Below, one piece after another: positions 43,933 to 52,276 of a stretch of DNA of 64,000 nt. This stretch comes from Caulobacterales bacterium (GTDB lineage Bacteria; Pseudomonadota; Alphaproteobacteria; Caulobacterales; Caulobacteraceae). A program made the position numbers and the translations under genes. The notes beneath the pieces are model-generated. The model did no database searches, was not told the DNA's origin, and worked only from the letters and a program-made list of their open reading frames with translations. Location of the stretch: NCBI GenBank assembly GCA_019510435.1, contig JAEKKJ010000009.1, positions 1-64,000 on the forward strand. Reading direction: 5' to 3'. Position 1 is the stretch's first letter. Each line of letters begins with the position of its first letter.

Positions 43933-44015
43933 GTGAAAGCGCTCCTCAACTCGGGCGCGGTGGCCCGTTTGGGCACAACTTTACACAGTCAAATGCCGCC
44001 GTCCAAACCAGAGTC

Positions 44016-44783
44016 TCACGCGCTCTCCACCTCGCGCACGTTGGCGATCCCGGTCGCCTTCAACGCCGCCATCAGCTCGGCCACCACCTCGCCCAGCTGC
44101 GCCGGATCGCGCCCACGCAGCACCAGGTTCGAGCCATAGCCTTCGGGTCCGAAGAACGGATAGCTGCCCAGCGACATGTCCGGGTGCGCCCGGGCCACCG
44201 CCTCCAGCGGCTCGGCGATCACGCCCTCGCCCGAGCCCTCCACCCGCACCGTGCGCGAGACCGTCGGCCGCCCGCCGCGCATCCGCGGCCCCACGTCTTC
44301 CAGCATGCCGCGCATGATCTGCGGCACGCCGGCCAAGGTGAAGACATTGCCGATGGTGAAGCCGGGCGGCCCCTGCACCGGGTTCTTCACCAGCTCCCCG
44401 CCCACCGGCACCCGCGCCATCCGCCGTCGCGCGGCGTTCAGCTCGCCGCCCCAGCGGGCGCTCATCATCGCCAGGATGTCGGGATGCTCGTACAGCTCCA
44501 CCCCGAACGCCTGCGCCACCGCGTCGGCGGTGATGTCGTCGTGGGTCGGCCCGATACCGCCCGTGGTGATCACATAGTCGTAGCGGGCCCGCAGCGCGTT
44601 CAACGCCGCCACGATCTCCGCCATCACGTCCGGCACGGTGCGCGCCTCGGCCAGGTCCACGCCCAGGACGCCCAGGTAGCGGGCGATGTCGCGCAGGTTG
44701 GTGTCCTGGGTGCGGCCCGAAAGGATCTCGTCGCCGATGATCAGGACGGCGCAGGTCACGCGGTCGTCGGTTGGGTCAGCCAT
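44016..44783 (-). CDS. MoCF-domain protein (CinA N-terminal type)
   Basis: A 255-residue cytosolic protein with a molybdopterin-binding (MoCF) fold: [34 protein letters not shown] and [15 protein letters not shown]. This is the N-terminal half of CinA (competence/damage-inducible protein A); the C-terminal nicotinamide-nucleotide amidase domain is absent, as in many alphaproteobacterial stand-alone versions. The family has been linked to repair of damaged nucleotides and ADP-ribose pyrophosphatase activity. It is divergent from sfsA. Confidence 0.88.
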   Translation of the reverse strand: MADPTDDRVTCAVLIIGDEILSGRTQDTNLRDIARYLGVLGVDLAEARTVPDVMAEIVAALNALRARYDYVITTGGIGPTHDDITADAVAQAFGVELYEHPDILAMMSARWGGELNAARRRMARVPVGGELVKNPVQGPPGFTIGNVFTLAGVPQIMRGMLEDVGPRMRGGRPTVSRTVRVEGSGEGVIAEPLEAVARAHPDMSLGSYPFFGPEGYGSNLVLRGRDPAQLGEVVAELMAALKATGIANVREVESA

Positions 44784-44850
44784 CCCTCTTCCTTGGAATC
44801 TCCGCCCGCCCTACGCAAGCGGCCGCACCCGCGCCTATGTAGGGAACCGC

Positions 44851-45615
44851 ATGCTCTTCCCCTCCCCGCTCGCCCGCGGAACCCTGGTCGCCCGCTACAA
44901 GCGCTTCTTCGCCGACGTGGTGCTGGACGACGGGACCGAGGTCACCGCCCACTGCCCGAACCCCGGCGCCATGCTGGGCCTCAACACCCCCGGCCTGCCC
45001 GCCTGGCTCTCCCGCTCGGACGATCCGAAGCGCAAGCTGGCCCACACGCTGGAGCTGGTGGAGGCGGACGGCGGGCTGGTCGGCATCAACACCATGCACC
45101 CCAACCGCATCGTCGCCGAGGCGCTCGCGGCGAACGCCATCCCCGAGCTCGCCGGCTACGACACCCACCGCCGCGAGGTGCGCTACGGGACCAACTCCCG
45201 GGTGGACTTCCTGCTGACCGCCGAGGGCCGAGCGCCCTGCTGGCTGGAGGTGAAGAATGACCCGTCCTATTTACGTCGCGAGCTAAAGCCCGATCACAAG
45301 CTGTGGCTCGAAGTGAAAAATGTCCACTTAACAAGAACTAAGGGGCTCGCGGAGTTTCCCGATTGCGTTGCTGCTCGGTCCCTGAAGCACTTGCGAGAAT
45401 TGACCGCGATGGTCGAACAAGGCGACCGTGCGGTTGCCTTGTTCATCGTTCAGCGCACCGACTGCGAAGCATTCTCAGCTTGTCATGAACTCGATCCAGC
45501 ATTCGCGCGCGGACTCGATGAAGCCGCCGAGGCAGGTGTTGAGGTTCTGATCTACGCCTGCGACCTATCTGTGGAAGCAGTCAGGATTTCGCGCCGCCTT
45601 GCTTGGCGACGTTGA
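44851..45615 (+). CDS. sfsA: Chimeric SfsA nuclease: native N-terminus fused to a foreign C-terminus
   Basis: SfsA is a PD-(D/E)xK-like nuclease family protein, usually ~235-240 residues; this ORF has 254. Residues 1-136 ([19 protein letters not shown] ... RVDF ... WLEVKN) have the window's high-GC codon use. From residue 137 the DNA is clearly poorer in GC. A 15-residue bridge ([15 protein letters not shown]) leads into a second WLEVKNVHL and an SfsA C-terminus ([16 protein letters not shown]) that is roughly two-thirds identical to the displaced native 3' end at 46038-46356. The ExK active-site motif is therefore duplicated at residues 131-136 and 152-157. Whether the chimera is active is unknown. 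Confidence 0.88.
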   Translation: MLFPSPLARGTLVARYKRFFADVVLDDGTEVTAHCPNPGAMLGLNTPGLPAWLSRSDDPKRKLAHTLELVEADGGLVGINTMHPNRIVAEALAANAIPELAGYDTHRREVRYGTNSRVDFLLTAEGRAPCWLEVKNDPSYLRRELKPDHKLWLEVKNVHLTRTKGLAEFPDCVAARSLKHLRELTAMVEQGDRAVALFIVQRTDCEAFSACHELDPAFARGLDEAAEAGVEVLIYACDLSVEAVRISRRLAWRR

Positions 45616-46043
45616 GGGCAGTGGGTCAAATGAACGCTCAGAAGGGAAACACCCACCGCGCGGGCCGATATGTCCTCATTCCGTTGGTGGCGGTGCTGCT
45701 CGCTGGAGCCTGCACGCGTCATTCGGACGGCGGCGCGAAAATGAATGCGGAGAATGGCCGGGTTGGTCGTGGCGTCGGCCTCTGCGTTCGCACAGCGAGC
45801 GCATCGGCGGGAACGCCGATCTTAGACGCTGAGGTCGTGGTCTCCTCTGGGGACCATGGCTGGGATGAGGAAATGCGCCGGGGAATAGTCGGGAGCGGGG
45901 CGCCGAGCGACTCCCGAGAATGGAGCACGGTCTGGGTTACGGACGGGAACACCCCGGAAATGCCCAAACCAGACTTTGACTGTGCCCACCATCCCCAGCC
46001 TCTCGACCCACACGCGAACAGTCGGTAACCGCAAACTGAAGAA
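45258..46043 (+). mobile_element. 786-bp lower-GC insertion in sfsA with 7-bp direct repeat ends
   Basis: TGAAGAA occurs at 45251-45257 and again at 46037-46043, and joining the outer sequences at this repeat restores an uninterrupted native sfsA frame (WLEVKN directly followed by CHLRRAG). The segment between has visibly lower GC. It contains a foreign sfsA 3' end in frame, then a lipoprotein-like ORF. No integrase, transposase or terminal inverted repeat is visible. It could be a decayed or non-autonomous gene-end-replacing element, or foreign DNA joined by short-homology recombination. Confidence 0.7.
45630..46028 (+). CDS. Putative lipoprotein within the sfsA insertion
   Basis: A 132-residue ORF starting [31 protein letters not shown], whose LAGAC is a plausible lipobox (Cys ~29). 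The mature part is short and polar ([29 protein letters not shown], then [14 protein letters not shown]) with no family I recognise. It starts 14 nt after the chimeric sfsA stop and ends 8 nt before the right repeat, so it lies wholly inside the inserted DNA. It may be the gene that followed sfsA in the donor genome. Confidence 0.5.
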   Translation: MNAQKGNTHRAGRYVLIPLVAVLLAGACTRHSDGGAKMNAENGRVGRGVGLCVRTASASAGTPILDAEVVVSSGDHGWDEEMRRGIVGSGAPSDSREWSTVWVTDGNTPEMPKPDFDCAHHPQPLDPHANSR

Positions 46044-46356
46044 CTGCCACCTGCGGCGAGCCGGGACGCTGGCGGAGTTCCCGGACTGCGTGGCGGCGCG
46101 CTCGCTGAAGCACCTGAAGGAGCTCACCGCCATGGTCGCGGCGGGCGAGCGGGCGGTGATGCTGTTCGTGATCCAGCGGACGGACTGCGACGCCTTCGAG
46201 GCCTGCGCCGACCTGGACCCCGCCTACGCCGCGGGGCTGGCCCAGGCCGCGGCGGCGGGCGTGGAGGTGCTGGCCTACCGCTGCGCGATCAGCCCGCTGG
46301 GCGTGACCCTGGCCGACCGCATGCCCTGGCGGGGGGAAATCGGGGCTCGCGCCTAG
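46038..46356 (+). pseudogene. Displaced native 3' end of sfsA
   Basis: Continues the native sfsA frame ([17 protein letters not shown]...) from the right copy of TGAAGAA to the original stop, giving the last ~105 residues ([16 protein letters not shown]..., [27 protein letters not shown]). Codon use is the window's normal high-GC type. It has lost its start and N-terminal half. An open frame from 45976 could add a non-homologous leader, but nothing suggests that it is translated. Confidence 0.85.
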
Positions 46357-46422
46357 GGTTCGCCCGATTTCGCACCGCCCCGAGCGGGCCTTCCTTGCCC
46401 AGCCCAGGCTGGAGGTTTGGAG

Positions 46423-47127
46423 ATGGACCGCGACCGAGGCCTGACGCTATCGCGGCGCGGCGTGCTCGCAGGCGCGCCCTTTCTGCCCATGGCCGCCTTG
46501 GCCACGCCACATGCCGCCGAGCCGCCGATCAGCCCGATCCTTGCCCAGGCGCGGCTGGACGCGGGCAACGCCCGCTTCGTGGCCGGCCAATCGTCACACC
46601 CCAATCTCGACGCGCGCCGCCGGGCCGCCTTGGCAGGGGCCCAGCACCCGTTTGCGGTGATCCTGGCCTGCGCCGACAGCCGCGTCGCGCCGGAGCTGAT
46701 CTTCGACCAGGGGCTGGGCGACCTCTTCGTGGTGCGGGTGGCCGGCAACGTGGTCGACGAGGCGGTGCTGGCCTCGGTCGAATACGCCGTCATCCACCTG
46801 GGCTGCGCCCTGGCCATGGTCCTGGGTCACGAGCGCTGTGGCGCGGTGCAGGCGACCGTCGAGGCCCTGGCTGGCCACGGTTCGCCCCAGGACCGGGAGA
46901 CCCGCATCGGCGCCCTGGCCAAGCTGATCGCGCCGGCGGTGCGCGCCGTGCCCGCCTCGAGCCCGAACCGCGTGGACGCCGCCGTCCGGCTGAACGCCGC
47001 CAACGCCGCGGTCGCGCTCGCCACCACCAGCCCGCCGCTGATGGCCCGAATCGCCGCTGGCCGGTTGAAGGTGGTGGCGGCGCGCTATGACCTGGACAAT
47101 GGGCGCGTGACGCCGGTCAGGATCTGA
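46423..47127 (+). CDS. Beta-class carbonic anhydrase with Tat-like signal
   Basis: A 234-residue zinc enzyme interconverting CO2 and bicarbonate. The zinc-site motifs are ILACADSRVAPE (Cys, Asp/Arg pair) and LGHERCGAV (His, Cys). An N-terminal LSRRGVLAGAPFLPMAALA resembles a twin-arginine signal, so the enzyme is probably periplasmic, unlike cytosolic CynT types. GGAGG lies 7 nt before the ATG. It follows the sfsA remnant by 66 nt on the same strand. Confidence 0.9.
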   Translation: MDRDRGLTLSRRGVLAGAPFLPMAALATPHAAEPPISPILAQARLDAGNARFVAGQSSHPNLDARRRAALAGAQHPFAVILACADSRVAPELIFDQGLGDLFVVRVAGNVVDEAVLASVEYAVIHLGCALAMVLGHERCGAVQATVEALAGHGSPQDRETRIGALAKLIAPAVRAVPASSPNRVDAAVRLNAANAAVALATTSPPLMARIAAGRLKVVAARYDLDNGRVTPVRI

Positions 47128-47202
47128 CGCGCTCCCCTGGCACGCGCCGCGCCGGCTTGATTTTCCATGCTAGGATGGCGACTTAGGCGGCCGGAGTAGC
47201 CC

Positions 47203-48021
47203 ATGACCGACATCCTCGACACCGAGACCCGCACCGGCCACATCAAGCTGCACGGCCCGGAAGGGTTCGAGGGCATGCGCAAGGCTGGCCGACTGGCCGC
47301 CGAGTGCCTGGACATGCTGACGCCGCACGTCGTGCCCGGCGCGGCGACCGGCGACCTGGACGACCTGGCGCGCGAATTCATCCTGGACCACGGCGCCCTG
47401 CCCGCCTGCCTGGGCTATCGCGGCTACACCAAGACCACCTGCATCTCGCCCAACCACATCGTCTGCCACGGCATCCCCGGCGAGCGGGTGCTGCGCGAGG
47501 GCGACATCGTCAATATCGACGTGACCGTGATCGTCGACGGCTACCACGGCGACACCTCGCGGATGTGGGGCGTGGGCGCGGTGGCGCCGCGGGCCAAGCG
47601 GCTGGTGGACGTGACCTACGAGGCCCTGGAGCGGGGCCTCGCCGAGGTGAAGCCCGGGGCGCGGACCGGCGACATTGGCCATGCGATCCAGTCCTATGTC
47701 GAGAGCATGCGCTGCTCGGTGGTGCGCGACTTCTGTGGCCACGGGTTGGGCAAGGTGTTCCACGACGCGCCCAACATCCTGCACTTCGGCCAGAAGGGGT
47801 CGGGCGAGCTTCTGCGGCCGGGCATGTTCTTCACGATCGAGCCGATGGTGAACCTGGGCAAGCACCCGGTGAAGCTGCTGGCCGACGGCTGGACCGCGGT
47901 CACCCGCGACAAGTCCCTCTCGGCCCAATGCGAGCATTCGGTTGGCGTGACCGAGACCGGCTACGAGGTCTTCACGCTCTCGCCGATCGGCGAGTTCAAG
48001 CCCGCGATCCAGAGCGCCTGA
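47203..48021 (+). CDS. map: Methionine aminopeptidase, type I
   Basis: A 272-residue cytosolic metallopeptidase that removes the initiator Met. The metal ligands lie in IVNIDVTVIVDGYHGDTSRMW (two Asp), CGHGLGKVFH (His), FFTIEPMV (Glu) and QCEHSV (Glu). Length and lack of an N-terminal extension match type Ia enzymes. The gene is preceded by GGCGGCCGGAGTAGCCC, a weak ribosome site. Confidence 0.96.
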   Translation: MTDILDTETRTGHIKLHGPEGFEGMRKAGRLAAECLDMLTPHVVPGAATGDLDDLAREFILDHGALPACLGYRGYTKTTCISPNHIVCHGIPGERVLREGDIVNIDVTVIVDGYHGDTSRMWGVGAVAPRAKRLVDVTYEALERGLAEVKPGARTGDIGHAIQSYVESMRCSVVRDFCGHGLGKVFHDAPNILHFGQKGSGELLRPGMFFTIEPMVNLGKHPVKLLADGWTAVTRDKSLSAQCEHSVGVTETGYEVFTLSPIGEFKPAIQSA

Positions 48022-48038
48022 GCCCCCAGCCGGAGCCG

Positions 48039-48557
48039 ATGCTGGCGCACTGGGAGAATTTCTACCTGATCACCGGCGGCGCGGCGGGCGCGCTGATCGG
48101 GCTGATGTTCGTCGTCGTCTCGCTGACCTCGCACATCTCGCTCGATCGGGCGCTGCGCGGCGTGGCCATCTACATGAGCCCCACCATCCACAACTTCGCC
48201 ACCGTCCTGGCGCTGAGCGCCGTGGCCACGGCGCCGATCCCCTCCTGGATGCTGGCGGACGTGCTCGCCGCCGCCGCCCTGGCCGGCGTGGCCGCGTCGC
48301 TCCGTCCGTCGTGGCTGCTGCGCCCCTGGCTGCACCACCTCACGGCGCATTGGACGGACTTCTGGTGGTACGGAATGGTTCCGCTGGCAGCCTATCTGGG
48401 TCTGGGCGGGACCGCGGCGGCGGTCTGGCGCGAGGCGCCCTGCACGCCCTTCCTCTTCGCGGTGGTGACCGTGGTGGTGCTGATGGTCGCCGTCCGTAAC
48501 GCCTGGGACCTGATCATCTGGGTCACGCCCCGGGCCAAGCCGCCGCCCGAGCCCTGA
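48039..48557 (+). CDS. Five-helix integral membrane protein, unknown function
   Basis: A 172-residue hydrophobic protein with five predicted helices: ENFYLITGGAAGALIGLMFV, the NFATVLALSAVATAPI region, MLADVLAAAALAGVAA, WYGMVPLAAYLGLGG and PFLFAVVTVVVLMVAVRNAWDL. The first-helix pattern GGAAGALIGLxFV occurs in a widespread set of uncharacterised proteobacterial membrane proteins. It begins 17 nt after map on the same strand. CGGAGCCG precedes the ATG. Confidence 0.75.
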   Translation: MLAHWENFYLITGGAAGALIGLMFVVVSLTSHISLDRALRGVAIYMSPTIHNFATVLALSAVATAPIPSWMLADVLAAAALAGVAASLRPSWLLRPWLHHLTAHWTDFWWYGMVPLAAYLGLGGTAAAVWREAPCTPFLFAVVTVVVLMVAVRNAWDLIIWVTPRAKPPPEP

Positions 48558-48629
48558 GGGTCCCCCAACCCTGACGCCCGGCGCGCTCTGAGGCTTGCGG
48601 CGGCGCGAGTTCGGGCCGAGCATCGGGCC

Positions 48630-50282
48630 ATGAAGTTCGCCCTCGCCCTCGGCGCCGCCCTTGCGCTGGCCGCCCCCTCCATCGCCGGCTCGGCCGATCC
48701 CTCCGCCGCCGGGATCGGCTTCATCTGCGGGGCCGAGAACACCGGGGCCGTCGCGGCGAACCCCGCCGCCATGCTGCAGGGCGTCGGCGCCGAACACATG
48801 GCCGCCGACACCACGAACCGTGAGGCCCAGGCCTGGTTCGACGAGGGGGTGCGCCTCTACCACGCCTTCAACCACGAGGAGGCCAAGGCCGCCTTCGCCA
48901 AGGCCGTCCAGCTGGACCCGGCCTGCGCCCTGTGCGCCTGGGGCCAGTCGCTGGGGCTCGGCGCCACCCTGAACTATCCGGTCTCCGCCGAGCAGACCGC
49001 CCAGGCGCTGGAGATCGCCAACCGCGCCGCCGGCCTGGTGAAGCCGGGAGACGAGAAGACCAAAGGCCTCGTCGCCGCCCTCCAGGTCCGCTATCGCCCC
49101 GGCCTCAGCAAGACCCAGTCGGACAAGCTCTACGGCCAGGCGATGGACGCCCTGGTCCGCCGCTTCCCCACCGACGACAACATCGCCACCGCCGCCGTCC
49201 ACGCCCTGCTGATCCCCGCCCGCGCCGACGACTACTCCGGCGTCCCCCGCTCGGAGGAGATCCTCAAGGCCGTGCTGGCGCGAAGTCCGGACGATGTGGC
49301 CGCGATCCACTACGACATCCACGCCACGGAGTTCGCGGGTCACGCCGGCCAGGCCCTGCCCTATGCCGAGCGCCTGGAAGCCCTGGCGCCCGGCGCCAGC
49401 CACCTGGTCCACATGGGGGCCCACACCTTCATGCGGGTCGGGCAGTACGAGCAGGTCGCCCTGGTCGACGCCCGCGCGCTCAAGATCGACGCCGACCTCC
49501 AGAAGCTGATGGACCGCAAGGGCCCGCTGAGCAGCCAGCGGTACTACCAGCACAACTTCCTGTTCGGCCTGAGCGGCGCGATGCTGGCCGGGGACGCGGC
49601 CCTGGCGCTGAAATACGCCGACCACGCGCCGCTCGCCTTCACCGAGGCCGGCCCGGCGGACAAACGGGTCACGGTGCTTTCGCGCAGCCTGATCGCCTAC
49701 GGACGCTATGCGCCCGAGCGGGCCCTGGCGATGACCGACGCCGCATCGGACCCGCGCGCCGTGCGCATCTATCGCCACTACGCCCGCGGCGAGGCCCTCG
49801 CGACACGAGGCGACGCCGCCGCCGTGGGCCGGGAGTCCGCGGCGCTGGAGGCCCTGCGGATCGAGGCCACGGCCGCCCATGAGACCGGCAATGCCCAGAT
49901 CGCGGAGATCGCGCGCGACGTGCTGGCCGGCCGCGCCGCCATGATCGCCGGCAAGCCCGATGCGGCCGCGCCCCTGTTCGCCGCGGCCAGCCGCGCGCAG
50001 GAGAAGGCCTTCCCGGTGTTCGACAATTTCGACCCGCCGCCCTGGTGGTATCCGGTGCGGCGCAGCCTCGCCGCCGCGGACCTCAAGGCCGGCCGCTACG
50101 GCGCGGCCGCGGAGGAGGCCCAGCGGAGCCTGAAGGACTGGCCGCAGGACGCCCTGGCGCTGAAGGTCCTCGCCGAGGCGGAGAAGGCGCAGGGCAAGGC
50201 CGCCGCCGCCGCGGGCCACCTGGCCGAAGCGCGCCGGGCGTGGCGGGGCGACTTGTCGAAGGTCCCCCTCGACCTCACCTGA
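48630..50282 (+). CDS. Exported TPR-repeat protein
   Basis: A 550-residue protein with a signal peptide (MKFALALGAALALAAPSIAG) and tetratricopeptide-like helical repeats through most of its length, e.g. EAQAWFDEGVRLYHAFNHEEAKAAFAKAV early and DLKAGRYGAAAEEAQRSLKDWP late. The block ACALCAWGQSLGLGATLNYP is typical of a family of periplasmic TPR proteins in Proteobacteria, some next to heavy-metal or redox genes. Function unassigned. It probably mediates protein interactions in the periplasm. Confidence 0.8.
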   Translation: MKFALALGAALALAAPSIAGSADPSAAGIGFICGAENTGAVAANPAAMLQGVGAEHMAADTTNREAQAWFDEGVRLYHAFNHEEAKAAFAKAVQLDPACALCAWGQSLGLGATLNYPVSAEQTAQALEIANRAAGLVKPGDEKTKGLVAALQVRYRPGLSKTQSDKLYGQAMDALVRRFPTDDNIATAAVHALLIPARADDYSGVPRSEEILKAVLARSPDDVAAIHYDIHATEFAGHAGQALPYAERLEALAPGASHLVHMGAHTFMRVGQYEQVALVDARALKIDADLQKLMDRKGPLSSQRYYQHNFLFGLSGAMLAGDAALALKYADHAPLAFTEAGPADKRVTVLSRSLIAYGRYAPERALAMTDAASDPRAVRIYRHYARGEALATRGDAAAVGRESAALEALRIEATAAHETGNAQIAEIARDVLAGRAAMIAGKPDAAAPLFAAASRAQEKAFPVFDNFDPPPWWYPVRRSLAAADLKAGRYGAAAEEAQRSLKDWPQDALALKVLAEAEKAQGKAAAAAGHLAEARRAWRGDLSKVPLDLT

Positions 50283-50287
50283 GGCCC

Positions 50288-50614
50288 ATGATCCTGCGCA
50301 GATGGTCCGGCCGCATCCGCACGGCCGAGAAGACGGAATATGCGGACTACATCCGCCGGACCGGCGGCGACGACTACCTGTCCACCCCGGGAAACCTGGG
50401 CTGGCAGATGGTGTTCCGCGACCTGGGCGACGGCGTCAGCGAGGTGGTCACCCTCAGCTGGTGGACCGGCATGGACGCCATCCGCGGCTTCGCCGGCGAC
50501 GACGTGGCTGTGGCCCGCTACTACCCCGAGGACGACCGCTTCCTGGTCCACCGGCCGCGCCTGGTGGAGCACTTCGAGGTCGCCGAGGGCTCGGGGCCGC
50601 TCGCTGCAGCTTGA
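50288..50614 (+). CDS. Small ABM-like (dimeric alpha-beta barrel) protein
   Basis: A 108-residue protein: MILRRWSGRIRTAEKTEYADYIR, then GWQMVFRDLGDGVSEVVTLSWW and DDRFLVHRPRLVEHFEV. The pattern of a short strand, a helix, two strands carrying a Trp-rich edge and a final HFEV strand resembles antibiotic biosynthesis monooxygenase-like dimers. Catalytic function is unknown. It starts 5 nt after the TPR gene and is probably co-transcribed. Confidence 0.7.
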   Translation: MILRRWSGRIRTAEKTEYADYIRRTGGDDYLSTPGNLGWQMVFRDLGDGVSEVVTLSWWTGMDAIRGFAGDDVAVARYYPEDDRFLVHRPRLVEHFEVAEGSGPLAAA

Positions 50615-50648
50615 GCGCGAGCCGGCGATGGCCTAGCCAAGGCCGACC

Positions 50649-51290
50649 ATGGAGGCCGCCTTGGAATCGCCGGACGTCCACACCCCGCACGCCCACCCGC
50701 CGGGCCATGGCGGCGGCGGCCTGCCCCGCTGGCTGGAACTGACCCTGGCGATCTCGGCCCTGGTCACCTCCGTCGCCTCCATCGCCCTGGCGGTGAAGCA
50801 CGGGGACACCATGGAGAAGCTCGTGGTGGCCAACTCCTTCCCCTACATGCAGGGCGGCTTCAGCGACATGACCCCGGATGGAAGGGACGTGCTCTCGCTC
50901 GATCTGCTGAACCGCGGCGTCGGGCCCGCGCACGAAACCAGCCTCTTCGTCACCGTCGACGGCCATTACGTCCGGTCCAGCGAGGAGCTGATCACCGCTT
51001 CGATCGGGCCGGGCAAGTCGGGGCATGGGCCGGGCCAGCTCGCGACCTTGAAGAACAGCGTCCCCACACGGTTCATCCCCGGCGGCCAGCAGCAGTTCGT
51101 CCTCAGCATCGCCAAAACCGCCGACAACGCGGCGAACTGGGACCTGCTGCAGAAGGCCCAGCCCCGGATGTCCACCGAGTTCTGCTACTGCTCGGTGTTC
51201 CACGAGTGCTGGCGGGTCGTCGAGAAGGAGCTCGACCCGGTCCCGGTCAAGGCCTGCGTCCGCGACGAGAAGCGCGAGTTCACGCCCTGA
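50649..51290 (+). CDS. Single-pass membrane protein, unknown function
   Basis: A 213-residue protein. A His/Pro/Gly-rich N-terminus precedes one helix (WLELTLAISALVTSVASIALAV), then an extracytoplasmic or cytosolic beta-rich domain with a Cys cluster near the C-terminus (STEFCYCSVFHECWRVV). No family is recognised. The Cys pattern could bind metal or form disulfides. The following 96 nt hold a G/C-rich imperfect inverted repeat near 51330-51350 without a T tract. Confidence 0.65.
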   Translation: MEAALESPDVHTPHAHPPGHGGGGLPRWLELTLAISALVTSVASIALAVKHGDTMEKLVVANSFPYMQGGFSDMTPDGRDVLSLDLLNRGVGPAHETSLFVTVDGHYVRSSEELITASIGPGKSGHGPGQLATLKNSVPTRFIPGGQQQFVLSIAKTADNAANWDLLQKAQPRMSTEFCYCSVFHECWRVVEKELDPVPVKACVRDEKREFTP

Positions 51291-51386
51291 CGTAACGGCG
51301 TCGCGTGCAGAGGTTACACATCCCTCACTTGCCCCCCCGCGCGGGGCGGGGCAGCTTCAGGCGAAGGGACGGGTGGAAGTGATCGC

Positions 51387-52265
51387 ATGCTGACAATCCA
51401 GGGCCTGACGCACGTCTATCCGAACGGCACCCGCGCGCTGGACGGCGTCGACCTGGCGATCGGCAAGGGGATGTTCGGCCTGCTGGGCCCCAACGGCGCC
51501 GGCAAGTCCACCCTGATGCGGGCCGTCGCCACCCTGCAGACCCCGACCCATGGCGCCATCCGCTTCGGCGACATCGACGTCATCGCCGAGCCCGAGCGCC
51601 TGCGCCGCACCCTGGGCTACCTGCCCCAGGACTTCGGCGTCTACCCGCGCGTTTCGGCGGTGGACCTCCTGGACCACATGGCGGTGCTGAAGGGCATCGC
51701 CACGGCCGGCGAGCGCAAGGATACGGTCGAGACCCTGCTGCAGCAGGTCAACCTGTGGGACGTGCGCAAGAAGGCCGTGGCGGGCTACTCCGGCGGCATG
51801 CGCCAGCGCTTCGGCATCGCCCAGGCCCTGATCGGGCGGCCCGAGCTGATCATCGTCGACGAGCCCACCGCCGGCCTCGACCCCGAGGAGCGCAACCGCT
51901 TCCTGAACCTGCTGGCCGAGATCGGCGAGAACGTGGTGGTGATCCTCTCCACCCACATCGTCGACGACGTGGCGGACCTGTGCCCGCGAATGGCGGTCCT
52001 GGCGGGCGGGCGCATCCTCACCGAGGGCGCGCCGGGCGAGCTGGTGCAGGCCCTGGCCGGGAAAGTCTGGCGCAAGACCATCGACCGCGGCGAGCTGCCG
52101 GCGGAACAGGCCCGCCACCGGGTCATCGCCAGCCGCCTGTCCGGCGGGCGCCTGGTGATCCACGTGCTGGCCGACCAACGGCCCGACGCGGGCTTCGAGC
52201 CGATCCCGGGCGGGCTGGAGGACGTCTACTTCTCCACCCTCGCCGCCACCCGCCGCGCCGCCTGA
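51387..52265 (+). CDS. ABC transporter ATP-binding protein
   Basis: A 292-residue ATPase of the ABC-2 type. Walker A GLLGPNGAGKSTLM at residues ~32-45, Q-loop LPQDFGVYP, signature YSGGMRQRF, Walker B LIIVDEPTAGLDP and the switch His in LSTHIV are all present. It pairs with the fused permease-peptidase 11 nt downstream. The substrate is unknown; related ATPases in this arrangement are annotated as multidrug/lantibiotic type. Confidence 0.95.
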   Translation: MLTIQGLTHVYPNGTRALDGVDLAIGKGMFGLLGPNGAGKSTLMRAVATLQTPTHGAIRFGDIDVIAEPERLRRTLGYLPQDFGVYPRVSAVDLLDHMAVLKGIATAGERKDTVETLLQQVNLWDVRKKAVAGYSGGMRQRFGIAQALIGRPELIIVDEPTAGLDPEERNRFLNLLAEIGENVVVILSTHIVDDVADLCPRMAVLAGGRILTEGAPGELVQALAGKVWRKTIDRGELPAEQARHRVIASRLSGGRLVIHVLADQRPDAGFEPIPGGLEDVYFSTLAATRRAA

Positions 52266-52276
52266 GGCCGCGCGCG

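Noticed and set aside
45976..46356. 126-residue ORF that includes the displaced sfsA end
   Set aside because: Its first ~20 residues come from insert DNA and are not SfsA-like; best read as a 3' pseudogene fragment.
51325..51352. G/C-rich inverted repeat as a terminator
   Set aside because: Imperfect stem in very GC-rich sequence and no T tract on either strand.
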